Assembly (NCBI GenBank): GCA_963816535.1
Contig: CAWFKW010000001.1
Span: 1 to 64,000 of the forward strand
DNA from: CAWFKW01 sp963816535
GTDB taxonomy: Bacteria > Bacteroidota > Ignavibacteria > Tepidaquicellales > OLB5
Direction: 5' to 3'
DNA length: 64,000 nucleotides
In this document: piece after piece, positions 26,303 to 35,625 of the stretch
Numbering within the stretch: the stretch's first letter is position 1
Layout of the letters: the number at the start of each line of letters is the position of its first letter
Notes under the pieces: model-generated
What the model was told of the DNA's origin: nothing
The model's input: the letters and a program-made list of their open reading frames with translations, nothing else
Databases searched by the model: none
Made by a program: the position numbers and the translations under genes

Positions 26303-26334
26303 ATTGAACGATTGAAGTGAAAAAGCTATATTTG
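26303..26334 (+). promoter_or_regulatory. Bacteroidota-type promoter of the Crp/Fnr gene
   Basis: ATTG (26303-26306), 20 bases, TATATTTG (26327-26334), close to the Bacteroidota consensus TTTG-N19-TAnnTTTG. Transcription would start near 26340, about 25 bases before the ATG. Confidence 0.55.
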
Positions 26335-26363
26335 CATAACTAGATTTATTTAGGATATTGGAT

Positions 26364-27086
26364 ATGAACAGGACCTATGAAATTCCCCGCTGCGATGTTT
26401 GCGGCAGCAAGACCGGAAGCGTTTTTGCCGGTCTATCTAACAAAGAAACTTCCCGAGTTAATTACGAAAAATCGACTAACATATATAAACACGGACAGAT
26501 ACTGTTTTATGAAGGCAATCATCCTGCTGGCGTGTATTGTATCAAGAACGGCAAAGTAAAAGTTTACAAGACCGACCTGGACGGCAAAGAGCATATTGTT
26601 AGGCTGGCTAAGAACGGGGATATTGTAGGTTACCTGGCGTTAGTGGGAAATGAATCATACACATGCACAGCAGTTGCTATTGAAGACTCTGTTATTTGTT
26701 TTATCCCCGAATCTTTATTCCGCGAATACCTAATCTGCTCTTCGAAATTTCCGAAAAAAATAATGGAAGTCATGTTCGCGGAACTGAAAGAGGCCGAGGT
26801 AAGGGCGATGGAACTTGCGCACAAACCCGTAAGGCAAAGGGTAGCAGAAGCTATATTGCTCATCAAGGATTTTTACGGTTTATGCGACGACGGGAAAACC
26901 GTAAACTCGACGTTAACAAGAATAGACATTGCCAACATCGCCGGATCCTGCACTGAAACGACCATCAGGTTCTTGTCCGATTTCAAATATGAAAGGCTTG
27001 TGGATTTCGAAGGTAAGAAAATAAAGATCCTCAATCTGGAAGGGCTGAAAAAGGTTTCCGAAACCTTTCACGACGTTCCGGAATAG
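26364..27086 (+). CDS. Crp/Fnr-family transcriptional regulator
   Basis: 240 residues from ATG 26364 (MNRTYEIPRC), preferred over a TTG two codons earlier because AGGA lies eight bases upstream. The N terminus CDVCGSKTGSVFAGL resembles the Fnr-group start (C-x2-C then S-V-F-x-x-L). A cyclic-nucleotide-binding-like beta roll, a long dimer helix (EAEVRAMELAHKPVRQRVAEAILL) and a winged HTH (RIDIANIAGSCTETTIRFLSDF) follow. Only two cysteines stand at the N terminus, so a classic 4Fe-4S Fnr cluster is uncertain. It is divergent from the ccm genes and probably links redox state to cytochrome supply. Confidence 0.88.
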   Translation: MNRTYEIPRCDVCGSKTGSVFAGLSNKETSRVNYEKSTNIYKHGQILFYEGNHPAGVYCIKNGKVKVYKTDLDGKEHIVRLAKNGDIVGYLALVGNESYTCTAVAIEDSVICFIPESLFREYLICSSKFPKKIMEVMFAELKEAEVRAMELAHKPVRQRVAEAILLIKDFYGLCDDGKTVNSTLTRIDIANIAGSCTETTIRFLSDFKYERLVDFEGKKIKILNLEGLKKVSETFHDVPE

Positions 27087-27153
27087 CAGCGGTCTCTTCC
27101 GGTTTTGCTGTAATGCTTTATGTATTTTAGCATTTTACAGTCATCTCATTTGC

Positions 27154-27185
27154 TTTGAATCTCCCTCGATTTTTAGGTATATTTG
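27154..27185 (+). promoter_or_regulatory. Bacteroidota-type promoter
   Basis: TTTG (27154-27157), 20 bases, TATATTTG (27178-27185), a near-perfect Bacteroidota promoter. It is placed to drive the lipoprotein-upp-rsh genes, giving a leader of about 125 bases. Confidence 0.65.
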
Positions 27186-27186
27186 T

Positions 27187-27213
27187 TAATCCCGCGTTTC
27201 AAATGCGGGATTA
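27187..27213 (+). other. 5' leader hairpin TAATCCCGC/GCGGGATTA
   Basis: Perfect 9-bp stem with a 9-base loop, starting within a few bases of the expected transcription start of the promoter at 27154-27185. It has no T tract. It could protect the 5' end of the mRNA or be the end of the Crp/Fnr transcript. Confidence 0.5.
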
Positions 27214-27316
27214 TCATAAGTTTTTATGACTTTTCTGAATTTGCTTCGCATGAAAGTCTTTTGCTTAAATCTTACAACATTGAACTGCCATTTTTAAATG
27301 TACAGAAAGGGAAAAA

Positions 27317-28351
27317 ATGTCTAAATCACTTGCGATAAAATTAATAATTTCTTTGATGATTGTTTATGCCGCAGGGTGTGGAAACAAAAAAGGCGAAAAT
27401 AATACAACTAACAAGGATACAAGCGCTACAAAGCTTCAGGTGCCCATTACCAAAGACCCTGCTACGGGCAAAGATAAGGTGTATTTTAAGTATGTTGTGA
27501 ACAAAGGCGATAAATTCAGTTATAAGATGGAAGCCAGCACGTCTAATACTGAGAACTCTCCGGCAACCGGCGGCAAGGAAGTTCAGCAGGACAATACAAT
27601 AAATTATTACTATACAAAGGAAGTTACCGATATTGATGCAAGCGGGATAATAACATATAAAGTGAAGTTTGATTCGATATCTATCAGGGCCCAGATGGAT
27701 ACTCTTGCCGTTATGTACAATTCCAATGTGAACGATTCCGTCAGGTCTAACCCCAATTTTATTCAGTACAATGCGGTTATAAACGAACCATTCTTCATGA
27801 GAGTCAGTTCTGACGGCGATATTACCGATGTGTACGGGATGGAAAAAATTTATGATAATATATTCAAGGCGCTGGGCGATACGCTTAAAGAAGCGGATAA
27901 GAATGCAATAAAAGAATCGTTCGGAAAAGATGCGGTAAAGGAAATCCTTCAGCAGGAATACCAGATATTCCCGAAACAGGAAGTGATACAGGATTCAAAC
28001 TGGGTAAAAGTATTCAATACGCAGGTAGCGGTGTTTGATGTGGTAAATAATGCCAAATATATTTTTAAAGGAATAGAGGATAAGAACGGGCAGAAAATTG
28101 CCAACATAGAGGCGCAGCTTTCAGTGGAATTTAAGAGCAAGGAAGCGAAAGAAAAAGGAATGAAGATGACCATCGAAAACGCTGAAACTTCCGGAAGCGG
28201 ACAAATCGCGTTCAGCCTTGACAGGGGATGCATAGTCAGCAAAACAACCACTACTAAGCTCAAAGTTGATTTGAAACTCTCGGCGCAGGGGCAATCTGCA
28301 AAGTCTGTCCAGGGCGTAACGACAAATCTTAAAGTAACGCTGCTGAATTAA
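27317..28351 (+). CDS. Lipoprotein of a DUF6263-like family
   Basis: 344 residues. A clear lipobox (AAGC, Cys21) is followed by an Asn/Thr-rich linker and a globular region of alternating strands with YKMEASTSNT, TYKVKFDSISIR and GQIAFSLDRGCIVSKTTTTK. The last feature (detergent-like 'fixed value' strands ending in T/K-rich beta) resembles DUF6263. No enzyme motif is visible. AGAAAGG about eight bases before ATG serves as ribosome site. It is 13 bases upstream of upp and probably co-transcribed. Confidence 0.7.
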   Translation: MSKSLAIKLIISLMIVYAAGCGNKKGENNTTNKDTSATKLQVPITKDPATGKDKVYFKYVVNKGDKFSYKMEASTSNTENSPATGGKEVQQDNTINYYYTKEVTDIDASGIITYKVKFDSISIRAQMDTLAVMYNSNVNDSVRSNPNFIQYNAVINEPFFMRVSSDGDITDVYGMEKIYDNIFKALGDTLKEADKNAIKESFGKDAVKEILQQEYQIFPKQEVIQDSNWVKVFNTQVAVFDVVNNAKYIFKGIEDKNGQKIANIEAQLSVEFKSKEAKEKGMKMTIENAETSGSGQIAFSLDRGCIVSKTTTTKLKVDLKLSAQGQSAKSVQGVTTNLKVTLLN

Positions 28352-28364
28352 TACAAGTTTCCAG

Positions 28365-29000
28365 ATGTATAAAAACCTGGTTGTGCTTGACCACCCATTG
28401 GTTAAAACGTATCTGACAAAGATTCGCGATAAGAAGACGTCATATTTCGAGTTCAGGCAGTATGTGGATAAGTTATCGACTCTTCTTGCTTACGAATCGG
28501 CAAAGGAACTGAGTTTGAAGAAGAAAAATATCAGCACGCCTCTTGCAAAATATTCCGGAAACGAGTTAAGTCAGGAAGTGGTATTGCTGCCGATATTGAG
28601 AGCGGGCCTCGGGCTTATTAACGGGTTCAATCACATTTTTCCAGAAGCGCGTGTGAGCCATCTTGGCGTATACAGGAACGAAGAGACTTTAAAGCCGGTC
28701 AAGTACTATTTCAAATTTCCCAGGCTGAAGTCTAATAAAAACGCCATTGTTTATATTCTCGACCCCATGCTTGCCACAGGCGGCAGTATGCGTCATGCAA
28801 TAGAAGAGATTCAGAAGCAGGGAATAAAGAAGATAGTAGTGGCTACGCTTGTGACAGCGCCTGAAGGTCTCGAGGAAGTTTTCAGGTTTCACAAAAATGT
28901 TAAGATTTATACATGCTCTCTTGACGATAAACTAAACGAAAAGGGTTATATTGTACCCGGCCTGGGCGACGCAGGAGACAGGCTGTTTGGCACGCACTAG
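28365..29000 (+). CDS. upp: Uracil phosphoribosyltransferase
   Basis: 211 residues, standard length. The PRPP loop YILDPMLATGGSMRHAI (about 126-142) and upstream RAGLGLINGF are both conserved, and the C-terminal PGLGDAGDRLFGT segment that closes over uracil is present. It makes UMP from uracil and PRPP in pyrimidine salvage in the cytoplasm. Confidence 0.96.
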   Translation: MYKNLVVLDHPLVKTYLTKIRDKKTSYFEFRQYVDKLSTLLAYESAKELSLKKKNISTPLAKYSGNELSQEVVLLPILRAGLGLINGFNHIFPEARVSHLGVYRNEETLKPVKYYFKFPRLKSNKNAIVYILDPMLATGGSMRHAIEEIQKQGIKKIVVATLVTAPEGLEEVFRFHKNVKIYTCSLDDKLNEKGYIVPGLGDAGDRLFGTH

Positions 29001-29050
29001 CCCGGCGGGACTGGAACTAAAATTAAAGCTGTTCCATTGATAATTGTGAT

Positions 29051-31276
29051 ATGTTAAGCACGTTATATAAAAAGAAGCTCGACGAACTGATTGCCAATTG
29101 CAGGAAAAATGTCCCCGATTTCAGCGAAAAACTGATATCGGACGCTTTCAAGTTCAGCCTTAACGCGCACCGGCTCGATAAACGTGCATCGGGCGAACCT
29201 TTTATTATGCACCCATACGAAGTTGCAACCATAGTAGCGAAAGAAATTCCCCTGGACGATATAACCGTCGCAGGGGCGCTTCTGCACGACGTAGTTGAAG
29301 ACACCAAGTTCACCTACGAAGATATCAAAGCGGAGTTTGGCGCCGCTGTTGCTGATGTTGTAGACGGGGCTACCAAGATAGAAGGCATGTTTGAGAATTA
29401 TGAAACCAAGCAGGTCGAAAACTACCGCAAAATGCTTCTGTCTATGTCAAACGATATCAGGGTTATTCTGGTAAAGTTTGCCGACCGCCTTCACAATTTA
29501 AGAACGCTCGAATACCTAAGTCCCGAACGGCAGGTGAGGATGGCGCGTGAAACGATAGAAATTTACGCTCCTCTTGCGCACAGGCTGGGATTGTCGAGAA
29601 TTAAGATAGAATACGAGGACCTCGCTTTCAAATACCTCGACAGGCAGCTATATAAAGAGCTGTCAAAAAAAGTCATGTCGAAAAAAAGAGAGCGGGAGAC
29701 TTACGTTAATAAGTTCATTCAGCCGATAAAAGAAGCTCTTGATAAGGCCGGATTTAAATACGAAATAAGCGGTCGCGCTAAACATTTGTACAGTATCGCG
29801 AAGAAAATGCTCTCCCGCGGGAAAGTATTTGAAGAGATATACGACCTGTTCGCTGTCAGGATTATTCTGGATACGCCAAATAAAAATGATTGTTTTACGG
29901 CCTACGGGCTTTGTTCCGAGATTTATATCCCCATCCCCGAGAGGTTTAAGGATTATATCTCACTACCGAAACAGAACGGTTACCAGTCGATTCATACAAC
30001 CCTGCTGGGTCCCGACGGAAAGATGGTGGAAGTGCAGATTAGGACAAGGGATATGCATGAAGTTGCCGAAAAAGGAGTCGCTGCACACTGGAAGTATAAG
30101 GAAAATATCAACACCAACGATAAGCAGATGGAAGACTGGATAAGCTGGCTGCGCGACTTATTTGAATATACTGCAAAAGATTCAACTCCAAGACAAATTG
30201 TTGAAGGGCTGAAGCTGAATCTTTACCAGGATGAAATATATGTTTTTACCCCCAAGGGCGAGCTTAAAATTCTCCCGTCAGGCGCTACCCCAATTGATTT
30301 TGCGTTTGAGATCCACACCCAGGTGGGCCTTAAGTGTATAGGAGCCAAGGTTAACGGTAAAATGGTTCAGCTTGATACTAAGCTGCGCAGCGGAGACCAG
30401 ATTGAAATTATTACATCCAAACATGAGCGCCCGAATTTGGATTGGGAGAAATTTGCCGTCTCGCACAAAGCAAAGTCTGAAGTTCATAAGTGGTATAACA
30501 ACGAGCGCCGTAAAAAGATGGAGGCCGGAAAGGAAATCTGGGAAAAGAAGCTTAAGAAGCACAAACTGTCGCTTTCAGAAGATGAGCTGGTGAAGCTGAT
30601 GCCGAGGCTGCGTTTCGACAGCGTGCAGCATTTGTATCTTGAGCTCGCCGAACAAAGCGTATCTGCCGATGACGTGTATGAAGTGATCAAAGACAGAAAC
30701 AAGCTTGTAACCGGCGAAATAGATTCGCCTCTTGTAAAACCAATGGAGAAATTCCAGGTTGCAAAAGAAAAGGACCTTCAGACAAATTTGTTTGAAACCT
30801 ATATAAAGTCCGCCAGGGCGTCAAAGAGCAGGATCACGGCGGGAGGCGACGTTAAAGACCTGATGTTTTCTTACGCCAATTGCTGTAACCCGATACCGGG
30901 TGAAGATATTATTGGCTTTATTTCTAAAACAGAAGGAATTAAGATACATAAGAAATCATGCAAAAATCTGTCTAATTTGTTTCTAACCGACCCGGCAAGG
31001 ATCATTGATGTGCAATGGCCTGAGCAGGTTGATGAAGAATTTTTTGTTGGACTTAAGATTCACGGCGAAGACAGGCCCGGAATGCTGAATGAAATTACTC
31101 ATGTTATATCTACCCATAATAATACTAATATAAAAAGCGTGAATATTTCTTCTAAAGGGATAATGTTTGAGGGTACGGTCATTTTGATGGTAAATAATAT
31201 AAACCACCTCAATGAATTGGTTGACAGGATTAAGAGCATTAACGGCGTTTTTGAGGTCAACAGGTTTGAAGAATAG
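29051..31276 (+). CDS. Bifunctional (p)ppGpp synthetase/hydrolase (RelA/SpoT homologue)
   Basis: 741 residues in the classic long RSH order. The HD hydrolase domain has FIMHPYEVA and LLHDVVEDT (His79-Asp80), intact for hydrolysis. The synthetase domain has RFKDYISLPKQNGYQSIHT and EVQIRT. Then come TGS (YVFTPKGELKILPSGATPIDFA), a Cys-containing zinc-finger-like region (YANCCNPIPGEDIIGF) and a C-terminal ACT domain. It controls the stringent response. It is the only RSH in the window and appears able to do both reactions. Confidence 0.96.
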   Translation: MLSTLYKKKLDELIANCRKNVPDFSEKLISDAFKFSLNAHRLDKRASGEPFIMHPYEVATIVAKEIPLDDITVAGALLHDVVEDTKFTYEDIKAEFGAAVADVVDGATKIEGMFENYETKQVENYRKMLLSMSNDIRVILVKFADRLHNLRTLEYLSPERQVRMARETIEIYAPLAHRLGLSRIKIEYEDLAFKYLDRQLYKELSKKVMSKKRERETYVNKFIQPIKEALDKAGFKYEISGRAKHLYSIAKKMLSRGKVFEEIYDLFAVRIILDTPNKNDCFTAYGLCSEIYIPIPERFKDYISLPKQNGYQSIHTTLLGPDGKMVEVQIRTRDMHEVAEKGVAAHWKYKENINTNDKQMEDWISWLRDLFEYTAKDSTPRQIVEGLKLNLYQDEIYVFTPKGELKILPSGATPIDFAFEIHTQVGLKCIGAKVNGKMVQLDTKLRSGDQIEIITSKHERPNLDWEKFAVSHKAKSEVHKWYNNERRKKMEAGKEIWEKKLKKHKLSLSEDELVKLMPRLRFDSVQHLYLELAEQSVSADDVYEVIKDRNKLVTGEIDSPLVKPMEKFQVAKEKDLQTNLFETYIKSARASKSRITAGGDVKDLMFSYANCCNPIPGEDIIGFISKTEGIKIHKKSCKNLSNLFLTDPARIIDVQWPEQVDEEFFVGLKIHGEDRPGMLNEITHVISTHNNTNIKSVNISSKGIMFEGTVILMVNNINHLNELVDRIKSINGVFEVNRFEE

Positions 31277-31326
31277 GCAATTACGATTTTTTAAGCAATC
31301 ATATTTTGAAATAATATTATATAGTT

Positions 31327-32415
31327 ATGCGCTATAAGATTACTGCTGTTCTGATACTGGGCGTTTCAATTCTTTTTTTGGCTTTTAACAGCGTTGAAAA
31401 GAGCTCGTTTGAATCTGCAAAGCCTGATGGCGACACGCTTATTTTCCCGGGTGAAAAGCATTTTAAGAATATGCGAATGCTGACAGCTGAAGGTAATGAT
31501 AATGCTGAAGCTTATTTTTCTTTTGACGGTTCAAAAATAATTTTCCAGTCAACAAGGCCGCCATATCAGTGCGACCAGATATATATGATGAATGTGGACG
31601 GTTCGGATCTTCATCTGATAAGCGGGGACAAAGGCAGGACGACCTGTTCGTATTTTTTCCCTGACGATAAACACATTTTATACGCATCTACTTATATGGG
31701 GGGCGATGGCTGCCCCCCAAAGCCGGATTACTCGATGGGTTACGTCTGGCCGATCTATGATACATACGATATTTATGTGGCTAATCCCGACGGAAGCGAC
31801 CTGAAACCGCTCACAACTGCAAAAGGTTATGACGCCGAAGCTACAGTTTCGCCTATCGGCGACAGAATTATTTTCACATCTGACCGCGACGGCGATATAG
31901 ACATTTATTCAATGAAGCTGGATGGCAGCGATGTGAAAAGAATGACAAACGAGCTTGGTTATGACGGGGGTGCAAACTACTCTTATGACGGGAAACTGAT
32001 TGTTTGGAGAGCTTCGCGTCCAAAAACCGACGAAGAAGTTAAAGAATATAAGGAATACCTTGCGAAGAACCTTGTTAAACCCACTACCCTGGAGATTTAT
32101 GTAATGAATGCAGACGGCTCAAACAAAAGACAGGTTACAAACAATGGTAAAGCGAATTTCGGGCCATATTTCTTTCCCGATAATAAAAGGATAATCTTTG
32201 CTTCGAATATGGATGACCCGGAAGGCAGAAATTTTGAGCTTTATGAGATCAATATAGACGGCTCTGCTCTGGAAAGAATTACTTACTACGACCAATTTGA
32301 CGGTTTCCCGATGTTCTCATTAAATGACGGCGGGAAAAAATTCGTTTTTTGCTCCAACAGGTTTGGAAAACAACCGCACCAGTCAAACGTTTTTATATGT
32401 GATTGGGTGGATTAA
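31327..32415 (+). CDS. Exported TolB-like beta-propeller (PD40 repeats)
   Basis: 362 residues with an N-terminal hydrophobic signal. Repeats of about 45 residues carry D-I-Y-V/S-M/A-N/K-x-D-G-S followed by F-S-x-D-G/N-x-K-I-I-F-x-S, as in the TolB/WD40-like PD40 family. Five to six blades are visible. It has no sorting domain, so it is likely periplasmic. It lies 44 bases before an M28 peptidase with PDZ domain, suggesting a shared proteolysis or binding task. Confidence 0.8.
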   Translation: MRYKITAVLILGVSILFLAFNSVEKSSFESAKPDGDTLIFPGEKHFKNMRMLTAEGNDNAEAYFSFDGSKIIFQSTRPPYQCDQIYMMNVDGSDLHLISGDKGRTTCSYFFPDDKHILYASTYMGGDGCPPKPDYSMGYVWPIYDTYDIYVANPDGSDLKPLTTAKGYDAEATVSPIGDRIIFTSDRDGDIDIYSMKLDGSDVKRMTNELGYDGGANYSYDGKLIVWRASRPKTDEEVKEYKEYLAKNLVKPTTLEIYVMNADGSNKRQVTNNGKANFGPYFFPDNKRIIFASNMDDPEGRNFELYEINIDGSALERITYYDQFDGFPMFSLNDGGKKFVFCSNRFGKQPHQSNVFICDWVD

Positions 32416-32458
32416 ATAAATAATTAATATACAATTGGTATATTGAATAACTACATAC

Positions 32459-34267
32459 ATGAAGAAAAAAATATTTACCAAATATTTACTTGCGTCGTTT
32501 GCCCTGTATTTTGTTTTTTCCGCCTATTCTTTAAACGGCGACCATGACAAAGGGAAAATCACCGGAGATAACGTTATATCTGATATAAAATACCTTGCAA
32601 GCGACGAACTTGGGGGCAGGTTTCCCGGCACTTTGGGAGACACCCTTGCCGAGAAATTCGGGATAAAAAAATTTAAGGCAGCCGGTCTAACGCCAATTGG
32701 CGAAGATGGCTATAGGCAGCATTTCAGCTTTGTTTCTGAAATTAAGCTTGGTCCCTCAAATTCTCTTTCGGTTTCAACTGCCGGCGGCAATTCTGTATAT
32801 ACTGTCTCAGCGGATTTTGTCCCGTTTGGATTCTCTTCAACCGGTTCTGCCGAAGGCGATTTGGTGTTCGCGGGTTATGGAATTAACGCTGCCGACCTTA
32901 ACTACAACGATTTTAAAGATATCGATGTGACAGGCAAAGTCGCAGTTATCCTTGCTTACTCGCCCGGTTATGTCAACCCGCACGATGACCCGTTCACACA
33001 ATATGAACAGGCAAGGCGGAAATGCAACATGGTTAAAGAAGCGGGAGCCAAGGGGGTTATTGTAGTTGCAGGGCCGAACACCGGCGAAGACGAGCTTGCA
33101 AGGCTTAGAACTTCCACTGATAACCTTGGGATACCTTCTATCAGCGTGAAACGCGCCGTGGTTGAAGCTATGTTTAAGGCTGAAGGCAGGAATCTTGAGC
33201 AGGTAGAAAAAGGAATTGACAGCCTGAGGACGCCAAATTCATTTGCGTTTACGAACATGTCGGCAAAGTTCCAGGTTGACCTTCAATATGTAACGGCTCA
33301 CACCGCAAATATTATTGGGTATCTTGAGGGAAACGACCCGGTCTTTAAAAATGAGGTCATCGTGGTTGGGGCTCATCTTGATCACCTTGGCGACGGAATG
33401 AAATACGGCTCGCTGTACGAGGGCCATGAGCCGAAAATTCATAATGGCGCCGACGATAACGCGTCAGGCGATGCGGGCGTTATGGAACTTGCAAATTACT
33501 TTTCCGCTCATCAAAAAGATCTGAAACGCAGCTACATATTTATGCTCTTCAACGGCGAAGAGGCAGGGCTCCTGGGATCGGCTTATTTTGTCAAGAGCGA
33601 CTTGTTCAAAAAATATAATATAATAACAATGATTAATATGGATATGGTAGGCAGGCTCGCGGACAATAAGCTGACAATCGGAGGTATGGGCACTTCCCCA
33701 ATATGGCAGAACATGCTGGATTCGCTTAACAAGACATACAATTTTACTGCAGTTTACAATCAGGATGGTTACGGACCCTCAGATCACTCCAGTTTTTATT
33801 CTAAAGGAATTCCTGTGTTGTTCTTCTTTACCGGGCTGCATAAAGACTACCACAGGCCGTCTGATAAATGGCCCCTGATCAACACTGAAGGCGAAGTTAA
33901 AGTTCTGGGACTTGTGAAAGAAGTAATGAATTCCATTGATAAGCTGCCTTCCAGGCCTGAATTTGTTAAAGCAAAATCAGACAACCAGGAACGTTCCAAT
34001 ACGGGATTCAGAGTAACCATGGGAATTATCCCTGATTATTCTTCAAGCGCAGACGGGCTGGCTATTACGGGTGTAAGGTCCGGCGGACCGGCAGATAAGG
34101 CGGGTCTGCTTGCAAACGACGTAATTATCAAATTTGGCGAATATGACATTAAGAATATTTATGACTATACTGATGCCCTCAGCAAATTTAAGCCCGGGGA
34201 AGAAACGGATGTTGTTATTAAACGCGGTACGGATCAAATGACGATGCACATAATATTTAATAAATAG
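32459..34267 (+). CDS. M28-family zinc aminopeptidase with PA and PDZ domains
   Basis: 602 residues: signal peptide (to about 24), a protease-associated domain (about 100-240), and an M28 catalytic domain with the metal ligands in GAHLDHLG, GADDNASG, NGEEAGLLGS, NMDMVGR and YHRPSDK. A C-terminal PDZ domain (about 515-600, GVRSGGPADKAGL) ends the chain. All zinc ligands and the catalytic Glu of NGEE are present. It probably cleaves peptides in the periplasm or outside; the PDZ domain would guide substrates. Confidence 0.92.
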   Translation: MKKKIFTKYLLASFALYFVFSAYSLNGDHDKGKITGDNVISDIKYLASDELGGRFPGTLGDTLAEKFGIKKFKAAGLTPIGEDGYRQHFSFVSEIKLGPSNSLSVSTAGGNSVYTVSADFVPFGFSSTGSAEGDLVFAGYGINAADLNYNDFKDIDVTGKVAVILAYSPGYVNPHDDPFTQYEQARRKCNMVKEAGAKGVIVVAGPNTGEDELARLRTSTDNLGIPSISVKRAVVEAMFKAEGRNLEQVEKGIDSLRTPNSFAFTNMSAKFQVDLQYVTAHTANIIGYLEGNDPVFKNEVIVVGAHLDHLGDGMKYGSLYEGHEPKIHNGADDNASGDAGVMELANYFSAHQKDLKRSYIFMLFNGEEAGLLGSAYFVKSDLFKKYNIITMINMDMVGRLADNKLTIGGMGTSPIWQNMLDSLNKTYNFTAVYNQDGYGPSDHSSFYSKGIPVLFFFTGLHKDYHRPSDKWPLINTEGEVKVLGLVKEVMNSIDKLPSRPEFVKAKSDNQERSNTGFRVTMGIIPDYSSSADGLAITGVRSGGPADKAGLLANDVIIKFGEYDIKNIYDYTDALSKFKPGEETDVVIKRGTDQMTMHIIFNK

Positions 34268-34288
34268 AATTCAGTTTATAAGCGCTTG

Positions 34289-35479
34289 ATGAAGCATTAC
34301 AAATACTTGATTATCGGCGGCGGCATGACTGGCGACGCCGCCGTTAAAGGTATACGCGAGCTTGATGCCGATGGCTCTATAGTTATGGTCAGCGCTGAAC
34401 CTAATCCGCCTTACAGCAGGCCGCCGCTCACAAAAGATCTGTGGAAAGGGAAAGCTGAAGAAAAGATCTGGAAGAAAACATCGGAGCAAAATGCAGATAT
34501 ATTTCTTAATACAAAAGTAAAGAAAATAGACCCGCTTGCGAAATCAGCAACCCTCGAATCCGGCGATAAATTATTGTATGACAGGCTCCTGCTGGCAACG
34601 GGGGCGGTTACAAATAAATTTCCCTTTGGCGGCGATGACGTGATATATTACAGGACTTACGATGATTACAAACGGCTGCGTGAAATTACTATAAATAAAG
34701 ACCGCCTGGTAGTAATTGGCGGCGGATTTATCGGGTCTGAAATTGCAGCGGCATTAGCGATGAACGGCAAAAAAGTCACTATGATTTTTCCGACAGCAGG
34801 GATTGGCGACACTATTTTCCCCACTGAACTTTCGGTATTTGTTACCGACTATTATAAGAACAAAGGCGTAAATTTAATGAGCTCTGATACCGTGATCGGA
34901 ATGAAAAGAAAAAACGGCTCATTCGAGCTGACGACGGGTAAAGGCGCAAGAGTGGATGCTGATGCAGTAATCGGAGGTATTGGAGTAAGGCCTGATACAG
35001 CCCTTGCAGAAGCTTCCGGAGTTATGGTAAATAACGGGATCATGGTGGATGAGTTTCTGCGAACCAGCCAGCCCTCTATATTTGCGGCGGGCGACGCGGC
35101 TAATTTTTATAATCCATCTCTTGATAAAAGGATAAGGGTTGAACATGAAGACAACGCCAACAAAATGGGCAGGCATGCCGGGAGGGTAATGGCAGGGAGC
35201 GAAGAACCTTACCATCATCTGCCTTTCTTCTATTCCGATCTTTTTGAGCTTGGTTATGAAGCTGTTGGCGAGCTGAATTCTGAAATGCATATTTATGCCG
35301 ACTGGAAAGAAAAATTCAAAGAGGGCGTAATTTATTACCTGGGGAACCAGAAAGTGCGCGGCGTTTTGCTGTGGAACGTCTGGGGCCAGGTTGAAGAAGC
35401 CCGAAAGCTGATTGCAGAAAAAGGGCCCTTTATCCCGGACGACTTAAAAGGAAAATTGCCTGTAAAGAAAGATAAATAG
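34289..35479 (+). CDS. FAD/NAD(P)-dependent oxidoreductase (AIF/ferredoxin reductase-like)
   Basis: 396 residues from ATG 34289; the frame also opens at a TTG one codon earlier. An N-terminal FAD-binding GGGMTGDAAV (about 9-18) starts the chain. The NAD site VVIGGGFIGSEIAAALA is at about 143-159, and a second FAD motif IFAAGDAA at about 263-270. A short C-terminal domain recalls apoptosis-inducing-factor or rubredoxin/ferredoxin reductases. There is no redox-active CxxC disulfide and no signal peptide, so it is cytoplasmic. The electron acceptor is not evident. Confidence 0.88.
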   Translation: MKHYKYLIIGGGMTGDAAVKGIRELDADGSIVMVSAEPNPPYSRPPLTKDLWKGKAEEKIWKKTSEQNADIFLNTKVKKIDPLAKSATLESGDKLLYDRLLLATGAVTNKFPFGGDDVIYYRTYDDYKRLREITINKDRLVVIGGGFIGSEIAAALAMNGKKVTMIFPTAGIGDTIFPTELSVFVTDYYKNKGVNLMSSDTVIGMKRKNGSFELTTGKGARVDADAVIGGIGVRPDTALAEASGVMVNNGIMVDEFLRTSQPSIFAAGDAANFYNPSLDKRIRVEHEDNANKMGRHAGRVMAGSEEPYHHLPFFYSDLFELGYEAVGELNSEMHIYADWKEKFKEGVIYYLGNQKVRGVLLWNVWGQVEEARKLIAEKGPFIPDDLKGKLPVKKDK

Positions 35480-35540
35480 AATGTTATAAGGAATTCTCCA
35501 TGCCATGCTGCGAATTGGAAGCAGGTTTTGGAAAAAAAAC

Positions 35541-35567
35541 GGACAGGTTACGGCCTGTCCTTTTTTT
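35541..35567. terminator. Strong bidirectional terminator
   Basis: GGACAGG/CCTGTCC stem with a 6-base loop, A-run to the left and seven T to the right. It separates the flavoprotein gene from convergent glmS. Confidence 0.92.
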
Positions 35568-35625
35568 ATACAAACCGTGTTTTTGACTTAAAGTCTGGGC
35601 ACGGTTATGTAAAACTCATTCTATA

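Noticed and set aside
34289..35479. Nitrite reductase or thioredoxin reductase for the flavoprotein
   Set aside because: No CxxC redox disulfide, no siroheme/4Fe-4S cysteines and the short C-terminal domain is that of AIF/ferredoxin reductases.
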